64,000 nt of DNA. It comes from Myxocyprinus asiaticus (lineage: Eukaryota; Chordata; Actinopteri; Cypriniformes; Catostomidae). The position numbers and the translations under genes were made by a program. Below are positions 1-11,920 of the stretch, piece by piece; position 1 is the first letter of the stretch, and every line of letters starts with the position of its first letter. The notes under the pieces are model-generated. The model saw only the letters and a program-made list of their open reading frames with translations. It was not told the DNA's origin and made no database searches. The DNA lies in contig NC_059346.1 of the NCBI RefSeq assembly GCF_019703515.2, positions 55,626,001-55,690,000 of the forward strand, in the 5' to 3' direction.

Positions 1-329
1 CATTTTATCATCAATAGTTGAAAACATATTTTTCTGATGATTTGTTTAACATAATGTTCCTGCTGGATGACATATTTTGTTCTGGACATCTAAGATATAA
101 CATTAGATTATTCATACAAGCAAGCTCACAGACAAGTAAAAAAATTGATTTTTGGTAAAAAGCATTTATAAAAGTTTTAGCTATTTGGGGCTTACAGCAG
201 CAGTGATTGGCGCATAAAAGCGACATTTGTATTTGATGAGCTACAGAAATCATATTTCACTTCTGATTCTTTTGAAAATCTTTCGAACTGTGGTATTAAC
301 TTGTGATTTCGGACATAAACTCAAGATGG

Positions 330-2758
330 CACCACAGATGGCTGCTTCGGTGTGGAGCTCTCTAGCGTTTGTATTACTTTTGTTTGTTTATCATGTTTTT
401 TGCCACTCTTTCCCAATCAGTTTCTCCAGGGATGAACTGCTGAATATTTGGCAGAGCATACCTGATCATTTTTTGCCGGTGTTTGATTATTCAGATGTTT
501 TATTAAACATCTTAGTTGGAGGCAGTGCTCTACAAGCGATCCACATGACGCACACGAGGGAAGAGAGCCGGAGTGCTTGTGAAGTTTCGTCAACGCGGCT
601 TTAGGACTCAGCTGCTGAATATTCATCTGGCGAATGTCCGCTCCCTCGCCAACAAAACGGACAAACTGTTTCTGCTCACTCAAACAAATAAGGACTTTTT
701 TAACTCCGCTGCTCTGTGTTTCACGGAAACCTGGCTGAGTGTAGCCATCCCAGACAGCACGTTACATCTGCCGGGCTTTCAGCTGTTCAGAGTGGATCGC
801 AGTGGTACATGCTTTTAGATCAATGAAAGTTGGTGTACAGATGTAACAGCATTGAAGAAGATGTGCTGTCCTAATTTAGAGGCGCTCTTCATCAACTGTA
901 AGCCTTTCTACTTGCCGTGGGAGTTTTCTTAGTTTATTTTGGTAAGTGTTTATATCCCGCACAAGCATGCATGAACGCAGTGTTGCAACAGCTGGCTGAT
1001 CACATCACAGACACGGAGCAACAGCACCCGGACTCACTTTTATTATTCTGGGAGATTTTAATAAAGCTAACCTCACCCGTGAACTGCCAAAATACAAACA
1101 ACACATCACATGTCCCACCAGAGAAAGACATGTACTGGGCCACTGCTACACCACTGTTAAGGATGCATATCGCTCTGTACCACATGCCGATTTATGACTC
1201 TCTGATCACTGTCTGGTTCATCTTCTCCCGACCTAAAGCAGAAACTAAAATCAGCTAAACCTGTAGTAAGGACTTTAAAGAGAAGGACCAATGAAGCAGA
1301 GCTGGAACTAAAAGCCTGCTTTGACTGCACTGATGGACCAATGAAGCAGAGCTGGAACTAAAAGCCTGCTTTGACTGCACCGTTTGGAGTATTTTTGAGG
1401 CTGCCACCACAGACCTGGATGAGATACTGTAATATATATCAGTTTCTGTGAGGATATGTGCATCCCTACGAGGACATTTTTATCATTCAATAATGATAAA
1501 CCATGGTTTACAGGAAAAATCAGACAGCTTCGTCATGCCAAAGAGGATGCTTACAGAAGTAAAACCATTATACAACCAGGCCAGGAACACGCTTATTAAG
1601 GATATCAGAGAAGCTAAAAGAAGCTACTCTGAAAAGCTGAAAAACCAGTTTTCAGCCAACGATCCTGCATCTGTGTGGAAAGGCCTAAAAAGCATCACCA
1701 AGTACAAGACACCTCCCCTCCGCTCTGTAGAGAGTCAAATAATGGCTGATGAACAATATATTTTACTGCAGGTTTGAAAACCCAGTCTCACACCCCTCCC
1801 CCACAAACCAACACCTCCTTGAACCCCCCCTCCTCCCCCCTCCTGCTACTCAATCTGCACTTATGATCTGTGAGGAAGATGTGTGCCGGGTCTTTCGGAA
1901 ACAAAAGACTAGGAAAGCTTTAGGCCCAGATGGTGTTTCACCTGCCTGTCTGAAAGTCTGCACTGACCAACTGGCCCCCATCTTCACATAGATTTTCAGT
2001 AGATCACTGGAGCAGTGTGAAGTTCTCTGTTGCTTCAAATGCTCCACCATCATTCTGGTCCCCAAAAACCCCAAAATCATAGGACTAAATGACTACAGAC
2101 CTGTTGCTTTCGCATCTGTGGTCATGAAGTCGTTTGAGTGACTGGTTTTGGTCTACCTGAAGGACACTACTGGACCTCTGCTGGACCCCCTTCAATTTGC
2201 TTACCGAGCAAACAGGTCTGTGGATGATGCTGTCAGTATTGGACTGCATTATATCCTGCAACACCTCAACAGACCTGGGACTTATGCAAGGATCCTATTT
2301 GTGGACGGCAGTTCAGCCTTCAATACCATCATGCCTGAGCTTCTCTCAACCAAACTGACTCTGTGCCCACCTCAATCTGTCAATGGATCACCAGCTTTCT
2401 GACAGATAGGCAGCAGCTAGTGAGATTGGGGAAACTCACATCAGGGACCCTCACTATTAGCACTGGTGCTCCTCAGGGATGCGTTCTCTCTCCAATGCTC
2501 TTCTCCCTGTACACGAATGACTGCACAGCAAAAGACCCCACTGTCAATCTCCTGAAGTTTGCAGATGACACCATGGTCATCGGCCTCATCCACGATGGTG
2601 ACGAGACTGCATACAGATGGGAGGTTGATCAGCTGGCTGTCTGGTGCGGTCATAACAACCTTGAACTGAACACGCTCAAAACAGTGGAGATGATAGCGGA
2701 CTTCAGGAGAATTCCCCCGCACCCCCAGTTTTATTCGGTCCATATTCTCAAATGTTAA
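330..2758 (+). mobile_element. Degenerate LINE (CR1/L2 group), endonuclease-RT pseudogene
   Basis: This is a non-LTR retrotransposon copy broken by many stops and frameshifts. Conceptual pieces run from a short leader (about 330-600), through an endonuclease-like part (LCFTETWL, GFQLF, INCKPFY at 600-920), to the linker (GPDGVSPACLK at about 1920) and reverse transcriptase (FAYRANRSVDDAV at about 2195, [12 protein letters not shown] at about 2460, catalytic FADDT at about 2560). It is closely related to the better-preserved copy at 34160-37135. The RT fingers motif reads FVDGSSAFNTI where the other copy has FVDFSSAFNTI. The copy stops abruptly near 2758, before the thumb and 3' tail. Placement in the CR1/L2 group is from the RT motifs and from the ATTCTG-type tail of the sister copy. 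Confidence 0.85.
1285..1380 (+). repeat. 46-bp tandem duplication inside the LINE
   Basis: The segment at 1285-1330 is repeated exactly at 1335-1380, a 50-bp period. It lies in the endonuclease-RT linker of the decayed LINE. The sister LINE at 34 kb has one copy only, so this is a local duplication. Confidence 0.9.
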
Positions 2759-4085
2759 GTCAAAAGTAAAATGAGGGGGGAAAACGCTTCAGTAGATGGT
2801 TCACATGGTGCTGCACTTGCACTTATTCCTACTACTCCAGACTCGAGCTTCATAATAACAGTAAAATACCACATTGTTTTTTATTCAGTACAGCTGTATG
2901 TAGAGTAGTAATATTCACAGATAGCAGTGGTATTCGGCTGAACTCGGTGGTGAAGCGGCTCAGAATATGAGCTCAGGCCAGGGGCTGTTCAAACAGACAG
3001 AACACAACAGACTGGAACCGAACGCGAGGATTTCGAGACATTTCCAATTTGAAAAAAGCATTTAAACAACTCATTGCTTAATCTGAGAAACGCTTATAAG
3101 AGAGCAAGATGCAACGGCCAAAGACCTCCACCAACAGTAAGGGGCTGTTCAAACCGAACGCTTTTGCAACCATCCATTTGTTTTTCTATGTAAACGTGTG
3201 CTAGATGAACGTCTTTGTTTTGTTTTTGTTTATTCAGCGTCTCGTGCAGGAGCACTGTTTTTTTAGATGATGTGTCTACTTAAAAAGAACTTTAAAAGCA
3301 TGTTGAGACACCTGCTTTCTGTTAAACTGTATTTGTTGTGCTGTGTCTAACCTTTTTTAGCACAAGAATGTGATCAATGTGAAGTCATTGTATTACAGTG
3401 AGGATAACAATTTTTTATTGAAATCAGATGCGTTTCTGATTTGTTTATATGTTTCTCTCGGATGCATGAAGATATTAATTTGCTTTCTCACGTCACTAGC
3501 TTTAGATATGCAACTTAGCTGGCTAACGAATGCATAAATGTGACCAGCTGGATATAAACTAATGCAAATAAATGGTAATAGATGGTAACAGTCATGACAT
3601 TTAAACATTTGGGTAGGACTTGCGTGTATTTTTGTCACATTGTTCTAACCGCTTGAGGCTAGCTTTAATGTTAGCATCCTCTCAGCCTTGTCGGCAAACA
3701 TACTGCTATTCTATACTAATGCAGCATGTAGTCAACAAATTAATTACTTTATAATGATATGACAATGTGTACTGTAGTGTACTGTATACATACCTTTTCG
3801 TTGTTGATGGTTTAAATCCGCATCTGAAATGTTCCGCTCCATGCAGAGTGTAGTCTCATGTGTCAAAAAACCCCACCACAAAGCTTCAGTGAAGTAATAG
3901 TTTTTATTTCACCTCTAGAGGCCACTCTCATACTGTAAACGACAGCGGACCCTTACCAGCTGCTCCAGCACCGGACGCAATGGGGAAAAACTGTCGATGT
4001 CGATTTTTGCCGATAACTGATAGTTCCAGAAATCTGTTATCGGTGCTGATTAATCGGCAAACCTGATATATCGGTCGACCTCTAA
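2759..4085. other. Unassigned repeat-like stretch interrupting LINE remnants
   Basis: No coding capacity was recognised here. The right end (about 3985-4085) holds the cis-repeats ATCGG/CCGAT and ends in ATATCGGTCGACCTCTA, a pattern typical of one end of a vertebrate DNA transposon (inverted end starting TAGAGGTCGACC). A matching left end was not found at 2759, so the unit is probably truncated or composite. Confidence 0.4.
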
Positions 4086-4345
4086 AGGAAACTACAACGG
4101 ACAGTCAGGACTGCCGAGAGGATTATTGCTGCCCCCTGCCCACCCTCCAAGACCTGTACGTCTCCAGAGTGAGGAAACGTGCAGGTAGAATCACTCTGGA
4201 CCCCACACACCCTGCCTACTCCCTACAGAGCACTGAGCGCAAGGACATCCAGGCACAAGAATAGTTTTTACCCTCAGGCCATTTTCCTCATGAACAATTA
4301 AACTGCCTCAGAACTCCCCCATAGTGCAATAATGTAAATACATAT
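4086..4345 (+). mobile_element. 3' fragment of a CR1/L2-group LINE
   Basis: This corresponds to the last RT codons and 3' UTR start of the LINE family. ACGGACAGTCAGGACTGCCG and the following GAGAGGATTATTG align with the segment at about 36760-36790 of the intron-15 copy. It may be the displaced 3' part of the copy at 330-2758, separated by 1.3 kb of other sequence, or an independent 5'-truncated insertion of a related subfamily. Confidence 0.65.
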
Positions 4346-4427
4346 CTCATGTACATATGTAAATTCACATATTTAATTCAATAACTGTACATACCCCTAC
4401 CTTGACATACATTACCTCTTGCACATG

Positions 4428-4838
4428 TACAGTTGAAGTCAGAAGTTTACATACTCCTTAGCCAAATTCATTTAAACTCAGTTTTTCACAATTCCTGACA
4501 TTTAATCGTAGAAAACTTTCCCTGTCTTAGGTCAGTTAGGATCACTACTTTATTTTAAGAATGTGAAATGTCAGAATAATAGTAGAGAGAATGATTTATT
4601 TCAGCTTTTATTTCTTTCATCACATTCCCAGTGGGTTAGAAGTGTACATACACTTTGTTAGTATTTGGTAGCATTGCCTTTAAAGTGTTTAAATTGGGTC
4701 AGACATTTTGGGTAGCCTTCCACTAGCTTCTTGCAATAAATTGCTGGAATTTTGGTCCATTCCTCCAGACAGAACTGGTGTAACTAAGTCAGGTTTGGAG
4801 GCCTCCTTGCTCGCACATGCTTTTTCAGTTCTGCCCAC
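4428..4838 (-). mobile_element. Tc1 (Tdr1/Sleeping Beauty type), left piece
   Basis: It begins with TA and the terminal inverted repeat CAGTTGAAGTCAGAAGTTTA, followed by the internal direct-repeat copy at about 4636 (GAAGTGTACATACACTTTG). It then enters the C-terminal end of a transposase encoded on the - strand. The matching next segment of the family resumes near 6650, only about 14 family positions later. This suggests one element later split by the intervening 1.8 kb. Confidence 0.8.
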
Positions 4839-6649
4839 TGTTGAGCCTCATGTATTCAGATAGAAGACAAAGGCAGGCCTAATAGAGTCGTAAAAACCTA
4901 ACTCAAGCCCCCACCTTCCAAGTCGTAAATCTTAATGATAAAAAATCGCACCAAAATCAAACAAAGGGAGTCCAAAACAGACTACAAATCCATGAAGCCT
5001 TGCTCACTAAAGGATCGAACTCTCAACTCCTATTGGATGAGGCACACAACAGAACATCCCTCAAACATGACATCATCAGGAGTTGAAATACCTCTGAAAT
5101 GCTTCTGGGATTTGCTTCCAGCGACTTTGTTTGCAGCGTGTGGATGCAGCTCTTTGCTGCTCTCAGGTGCAACCTCGTGGCACAAGGAAGTAACGTCCGA
5201 CTTGAAACTGTGGCCATACAATCTCCATCTCGCTGGACGAGTTGAGATTACTCTGTGTTCAACCGAACACTCTAACGGATCCGAAGGAGACCGCCGAACA
5301 ATTCGCATCTTCATCCGTTTGCCTACAGAAGTGAAGAGATTAAAGATTTCTCTTCCATCTTCAATCAAGTCGACATTTCTGAGTTCTCCGCCAGCCCGCC
5401 GAGAATCAACAGCCGTGCCCGCCAACAGAGCGAGGAAACGGCCTCCCGTCATCACCCGAGCCTCAAGGAACCGGGTCAGAGTTAAAGGACGGAGGAAAAC
5501 ACATTCTACCTGTGTCCTCATGCGATTCAAGTAAGAGGTTTACGTCTGGGCAGAGATAGAATATTATAGTGTGTTATTCTTGTGTTTCAAGGTTTTTGCT
5601 TGTACAGTTTACGGACCGCCATGTCCGCTCATTATTAATACTCAGGGTATTAATTATCACAAATTTGTTTTGCTGTATTGTGGTCCAACCAAATTGGATT
5701 GTTGTGCAAATTTCGCCATCGCGGGTGAGACAGCAACTGAGTTCATCCATTAAAGAGTCAAATAACGCGGGACTTTTACGAGCCCCGCTCGTAAAACCGC
5801 GTCTCTGAGTGATAAACACAGCTGCTTTCTCTCCCACTATCACGAAATCGGCTTTAGGGCTGTCACTTAATCATCTCTCTCTCTCTCTCTCTCTCTCGTA
5901 CTAACCACACACACAAACCCACACACACACCTTATGTGTTATAGGATTATTTCATTTCCATATCTAATCATATCACTGTTTAGTTTGTGTTGTAAGTCGG
6001 AAGTTTATTGACTGCATTGTATTAATTATTAATTGATATTACTGCATAAATAAACTTTGTTTATATTACAAAGAGAAGTGTTTTGGTTTGTTTTGCATAC
6101 ACCTGTGTCATGCTGACAAGATGTCAGTGCTCGGATTCAAACCTTCATTCATTGTTTTTCCCGAAAATCGATATTCTTCGGATGCCGATTTTCCTAAGAA
6201 AACAATCTAATATTGAGACTGTTACTATCTGGTTATTAGTCCCTAATTCCAGTGTGGTGCCCCGTCAATGTTAAACCTTATTAATATTCTATTGATTTTT
6301 GATAATTGATCATTATCTTTGATGATTGAATTTGAATGATCAATAAGCTAGTGTTAATTTTAATTAATGTTTCATCGATGTTAACAATTAACGATTACCT
6401 TTGATTTTAAAAAGCTAACATTGATTCTCATCAATGTTCTATTGATTTTAATAATTAATAATTATCTTTGATAATTATTAATTATTGCTAATAACCAAAC
6501 TTGCTCTTAAACGTAGCACACTACATTTACTGGAGCCCCATATGAGGTTTTAATGAGTTAGATTCAATTGATTAATTTAAATATTAATTAATAACTACAG
6601 AAATAATTATTAATTATTTCTGATAGTAACACTGATCTAAACAACCAGT
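4839..6649. other. GC-rich then AT-rich insertion of unknown class
   Basis: This 1.8-kb block sits between two halves of a Tdr1-type Tc1. Its first half (about 4930-5560) is unusually CpG-rich and open in several frames on both strands, without any recognisable domain. A CT-repeat and an AC-repeat follow at 5873-5930, then an AT-rich segment full of TTAATTATTAATT motifs. An LTR or LTR-leader origin is possible, but I found no convincing target duplication or paired ends, so the class is left open. Confidence 0.4.
5873..5930. repeat. (CT)n and (AC)n microsatellite
   Basis: A CT run at 5873-5897 is followed after a few bases by an imperfect AC run. Simple sequence, no coding signal. Confidence 0.9.
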
Positions 6650-7106
6650 AAAGAGATTGAGATCAGGATTGAGATCAGGGCTTTGTGATGGCCACTCCAG
6701 TACCTTGACTTTGTTGTCCTTAAGCCATTTTGCCACAACTTTGGAGGTATGCTTGGGGTCATTGTCTATTTGAAAGACCCAATTGTGACCGAGCTTTAAC
6801 TTCCTGGCTGATGTCTTGAGATGTTGCTTCAATATATCCACCTAATTTTCCTTCCTCATGATGCCATCTATTTTGTGAAGTGCACCAGTCCCTCCTGCAT
6901 CAAATCAACTCCACATCCACATCATGATGCTGCCACCCCCATGCTTCACATGCCTCACCCTTTTTCCTCCAAATGTAACGATTGTCATTATGGCCAAGCC
7001 GTTCGATTTTTTTTGTTTCATGACACATTTCTCCGAAAAGTAAGATCTTTGTCCCCATGTGCACTTGCAAACTGTATTCTAGCTTTTGTATGACTGTTTT
7101 TTCCAC
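6650..7106 (-). mobile_element. Tc1 (Tdr1/Sleeping Beauty type), right piece
   Basis: The - strand encodes the catalytic part of a Tc1 transposase. The pieces [14 protein letters not shown] (second Asp of the DDE triad) and [13 protein letters not shown] are readable. Frameshifts, a small repeat around 6657-6675 and truncation near 7106 make it a pseudogene. It continues the family position reached by the piece at 4428-4838. The same family is represented more fully at 12447-13700. Confidence 0.8.
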
Positions 7107-7269
7107 AATATAGCACCCCCCTTTGGATCCGCCGGCGGGTCCAATAGTTAATTCAGTTCAACATTTTAATTGATTGACAGCCCTAATAATAACATGTATT
7201 ATTCTAGGTCAAGTGTATGGAAAAGGCATTCCAGATAATGTTGGCCTCCGAGTACATGAAACATATCAA

Positions 7270-7485
7270 AGCCATAGTGGTTACAACCAATGGTGAATGG
7301 GTGCCATGATGCTGCTGACTGTTTGATGGTCCAAAGGCATATTTAGGCAGCATAAAAGTAATCCACATGACTCCAGTCAATCAATGAATGTGTTCTGAAG
7401 CAAATCGATAGGTTTGTGTAAGAAACAAATAGATAATTACAGTTTCTGAGAGAATTATCATTTTTGGGTGAACTAATCCTTTAAC
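7270..7485. mobile_element. Fragment of CACCCAAAAATG-type palindromic MITE
   Basis: The right end TTTTTGGGTGAACTAATCCT at 7460-7480 is the inverted form of the end seen at 29603 and 31840. The upstream part (TAATCCACATGACTCCAGT) matches the arm sequence at 29800-29815. The left end is missing. Confidence 0.55.
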
Positions 7486-7489
7486 ACGC

Positions 7490-7615
7490 ATATTGTTTAT
7501 GTCTTGTGATTATACTTTTTATTGGCTCCCTTTACTTCTGTTGTAAGTGCCTCACTGGAACCCAGATTTGTGCTTTTTCTTTTTTTTTTTAAAGAAAAGG
7601 AGTGACGAGTCAAAA
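7490..7615. mobile_element. Fragment of the palindromic MITE found in acadvl intron 19
   Basis: The stretch around TTTATGTCTTGTG, GTTGTAAGTGCCTCACT and GGAGTGACGAGTCAAA matches the MITE whose arms lie at 44903-45382 and 46546-46700. Here the GTTGTAAGTGC site is uninterrupted. In intron 19 the TA of that same site carries a Tc1. Confidence 0.6.
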
Positions 7616-8025
7616 CAAATGCTGTCGATTGAGCTCATCTTGTATTGAAACTTGAATATTCATTTACAGTAGTGCCAGATGTGAAGGGTGGGGAGAATTT
7701 ATACATGCATCTGGTGTTTCAACAAAAAATACTTCCACATTGTCCCATTTCGCATATAAAAATGTATTGTTCCATTAAGGCGAAATCTTAACTGTCTGTC
7801 TAATACAAACTTTCCACAAAGCCAGACAGTAATTTGTGCGATATCAGTTCTGAGGAGATTTTTTGTCTATTCGAAATTCAAAAAATGCTGTTACTCTTAA
7901 TTTGAAGGGACTTTACACTGCTAAAAAAGACCAATTAAATAGGTTTAAACTTGTTGTTTCAACTGGACCTTCTGTGCAAAGTGCATTTTTCTTTGACATT
8001 GTTGTAAAGTGTTGTGTTTGTACAG

Positions 8026-8202
8026 GTTCTGATGTGGTCGAGTGGCTTTATCACCACATCGAGGGCTTCCAGGACAGACGAGAGGCTCGTAAATATGCCA
8101 GCAACCTCCTGAAAGCTGGCTTTATTAGACACACAGTCAACAAGATCACCTTCTCAGAGCAGTGCTACTATGTGTTTGGAGACTTCAGCGACTGTGAAAA
8201 CT
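8026..8202 (+). CDS. dvl2: dvl2 exon: C-terminal half of DEP domain
   Basis: The acceptor is TGTACAG before 8026 and the donor is GTGAGT after 8202. The exon enters in phase with GT completing a Gly codon and ends one base into a Tyr codon. The DEP domain mediates membrane recruitment and Frizzled contact. The basic residues around [15 protein letters not shown] positions and the HTVNK loop are intact. Confidence 0.93.
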
Positions 8203-9049
8203 GTGAGTGTTATACATGTCCAGTTAGATCACATTATCACTGGTGTCAGACCTCTTATGTTAACAGATTTCTATCTCGTTTTCTCTGTCTTCCACTTTCG
8301 CCTTCCCTTTTTCAATCAGATATGGTGAACCTATCTCTGAACGATAACGATGGTTCCAGTGGAGCATCTGACCAGGACACTCTGGCACCGTTGCCTTTGC
8401 CAGGGGCCACACCCTGGCCCTTGATGCATGCCTTCCCTTACCAGTACCCGCAGCCCTACACCAGCCAGCCCCCTCCCTACCATGAGCTCTCCAGCTATAG
8501 TTACACACCAGGAAGTGCTGGCAGTCAACACAGTGAAGGTGAGAGAGCGCGAGCATTGGGTGAACAAATAAAAAAAGCCTTGTGCAATTTTATTTGGCAT
8601 TAGGGACTCAATCTTGTCTTGATAGAAGTGTTTTCATTCACAATTGCATAGACTTGAGTATGTGTTCAGCCTTTACTCTCTCTTTAAAGGAATAGTTCAC
8701 CAAAAAATTCTCATGTACTCATCCCTCATGAGAATTCAAGAATCTTCACACTGTTCTTCTCCGTACAACTGTTAATAGTGATCAAAGCTTGTCGAGCTGT
8801 AAAAAGGTCGAAATCAAAGCTCATGAAAGTAGAAGGACTGCAACTAACGATTATTTTGATAATCGTCTGATCGAATGATTATTAGAACGATTAATCAATT
8901 ATTTGGGCAATTGTTGCAGCAATTAATCAACAGCTCTTAACCAACAATTCAGCTTGTGCCTCGAGTTATGAGGTTGTATTAATGATGAAATTATCTTTTA
9001 AATATACCTTAAATTTATCTTCACTGAATATAAAGGCAAACTCTCTCTC

Positions 9050-9117
<68 letters not shown>

Positions 9118-11851
9118 GCACTGTCGGCCAAAAGTTTGGAATAATGTACAGATTTTGCTTTTATGGAAAGAAATTGGTACTTTTATTCACCAAAGTGGCA
9201 TTCAACTGATCTTTATGTCTAGTAAGGACATTAATAACATGAAAATTACAATTTGAAAAAAAAAAAAAAATAATAATAATATATATTATTATATATATAT
9301 ATTCAGAACTTCTTAAACTACCTCAAAGAGTTTTCATCAAAAAAATCCTCCACGTGCAGCAATGACAGCTTTGCAGATCCTTGGCATTCCAGCTCTCAGT
9401 TTGTCCAGATACTCAGGTGACATTTCACCCCACACTTCCTGTAGCATTTGCCATAGATGTGGCTGTCTTGTCGGGCACTTCTCACGCACCTTACAGTCTA
9501 GCTCAGAGGTGCACAATTGGCGGACATTGGTCCGGGTCCAGACCGAGTGAAGGTTCTATCTAGACCTCGACACACTTCTCAAATTAAATACTGATGAAGC
9601 AACCCTTTTTTTTCAATGTACACATACTGCGCTGGCTCAGCGCAGCTGGGAAGGTCCCAGACAGCGCCCCATACTACTGTGTGTTGTCCAATCACGTGCA
9701 TTATTTAAATCACTTCACGAAACTCAGCCAATCAAAGTGAATGTTTACAATGCATGTTAGGAGACTGATGTTGTCAGAGAGAGAGACAGCGAGAAAAGCA
9801 AAAGCGGAAGCGAGAGGAGAAATTATAGAATGCGTGCGCAAAAGTCAGGAAAGTCGATACAGAAAATCGAGCTTTCAAAGCGGTGTGGACAGACAAATAT
9901 GACTTTATCCTTCCCGCAGCGAGTGTCAAACCACTCTGCCTGATAAAAATCTAATAAAAAGTGCCAACGTAAAGCGCCACTATGAGGCAAAGCACAGATA
10001 CATGTCCACAGCAGTCTGAGGTGAGGGCACGCAAAATAAACAAACTCAAAGCCCTGTATGATCGGTCCACCAGAGTCAAGCAAAATCCCATTTCTCTCAC
10101 TAAAGAAGAGAGATGGATAAGTGAAGTGGGAGAGAGTAGAAAAGATAAATATTAAACCTGTTTTCTTATTTGTTCAAAAATCAAAGCACTTTTTTCTGAA
10201 ATTTTCAGAAACAGGCACTTTTGTTATTTTTTTGTGAAGATGCAGTAATCCATAACACTCTTTTCCAATTATCTGTTGTCCAATGTCTGTTTCTTTGCCC
10301 ACTCTAACCTTTTCTTTTTGTTTTTTTGTTCCAAAAGTGGCTTTTTCTTTGCAACTCTTCCCAAAAGGCCTGTACCCCTGAGTCTTCTCTTTACTGTTGT
10401 ACATGAAACTGGTGTTGAGCGGGTAGAATTCAATGAAGCTGTCAGCTGAGGACATGTGAAGCGTCTATTTCTCAAACTAGAGACTCTGATGTTCTTATCC
10501 TCTTGTTTAGTTGTACATCTGGCCTTCCACATCTCTTTCTGTCCTTGTTAGAGCCAGTTGTCCTTTGTCTTTGAAGACTGTGGTGTACACCTTTGTATGA
10601 AATCTTCAGTTTTTTGGTCATTTCAAGCATTGTATAACCTTCATTCCTCAAAACAATGATTGACTGATGAGTTTCTAGAGAAAGCTGTTTCTTTTTTGCC
10701 ATTTTTTACCTGATATTGACCTTAAGACATGACAGTCTATTGCATACTGTGGCAACTCAAAAACAAACACAAAGACAATGTTTAGCTTCATTTAAAGAAC
10801 CAAATAGCTTTCAACTGTGTTTGATGTAATGGCAAGTGATTTTCTAGTACAAAATTAGCAATTTAGCATGAATACTCAAGGATAAGGTGTTGGAGTGACA
10901 GCTGCTGGAAATGGGGCCTGTCTAAATTTGATCAAAAAAGACTTTTTTCAAATAGTGATGGTGCTGTTTTTTTACATCAGTAATGTCCTGACTATACTTT
11001 GTGATCAGTTGAATGCCACTTTGGTGAATTAAAGTACCAATTTCCTTCCGAAACAGCAAAATCTTTGCATTATTCCAAACTTTTGGCCGCCTATGTGTGT
11101 GTGTGTGTATGTATATATATATATATCTTTATATACAGTACTGTGCAAATGTTTTAGGCACATAAGATTGAAACAACCACACTGTCTTTTTCCAGAGCAG
11201 CCTGTATTTCTCCTGCGGTTACCTGTGGGTTTTTCTTTGTATCCCGAACAATTCTTCTGGCAGTTGTGGCTGAAATCTTTCTTGGTCTACGTGACCTTGG
11301 CTTGGCATCAAGAGATCCCCGAATTTTCCACTTCTTAATAAGTGATTGAACAGTACTGACTGGCATTTTCAAGGCTTTGGATATCTTTTTATATCCTTTC
11401 TTTATAATGTTCCATTACCTTGATATGCAGGTCTTTTGACAGTTCTTTTCTGCTCCCCGTGGCTCAGTATCTAGCCTGCTCAGTGCATCCACGTGAGAGC
11501 TAACAAACTCATTGACTATTTATACACAGACACTAATTGCAATTTAAAAAGCCACAGGTGTGGGAAATTAAACTTTAATTGCCATTTAAACCTTTGTGTG
11601 TCTCCTTGTGTGTCTGTAACAAGGCCAAACATTCAAGGGTATGTAAACTTTTGATCAGGGCCATTTGGGTGATTTCTGTTATCATTATGATTTAAAAAGG
11701 AGCCAAACAACTATGTGATAATAAATGGCTTCATATGATCACTATCCTTAAATAAAAGACAGTTTTTTAGCATGATCAGTCATATTTTCAAAATCAATAC
11801 CAATTTTTCACCATTTCTGCCAGGGTATGCAAACTTTTGAGCACAACTGTG

Positions 11852-11920
<69 letters not shown>

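Noticed and set aside
4935..5534. Open frame of about 199 codons (+) with a 166-codon frame on the opposite strand
   Set aside because: No recognisable domain, no splice or promoter support, and openness on both strands is explained by high GC content in a repeat-like block.
5852..7188. A single TAGGGCTGTC-ended MITE spanning this interval
   Set aside because: The 8-bp flanks do not match and the interval contains part of a Tc1 that began outside it, so the ends probably belong to different copies.
8982..9256. Open frames through the TA microsatellite
   Set aside because: They consist mainly of repeated Tyr-Ile codons from (TA)n and are not genes.
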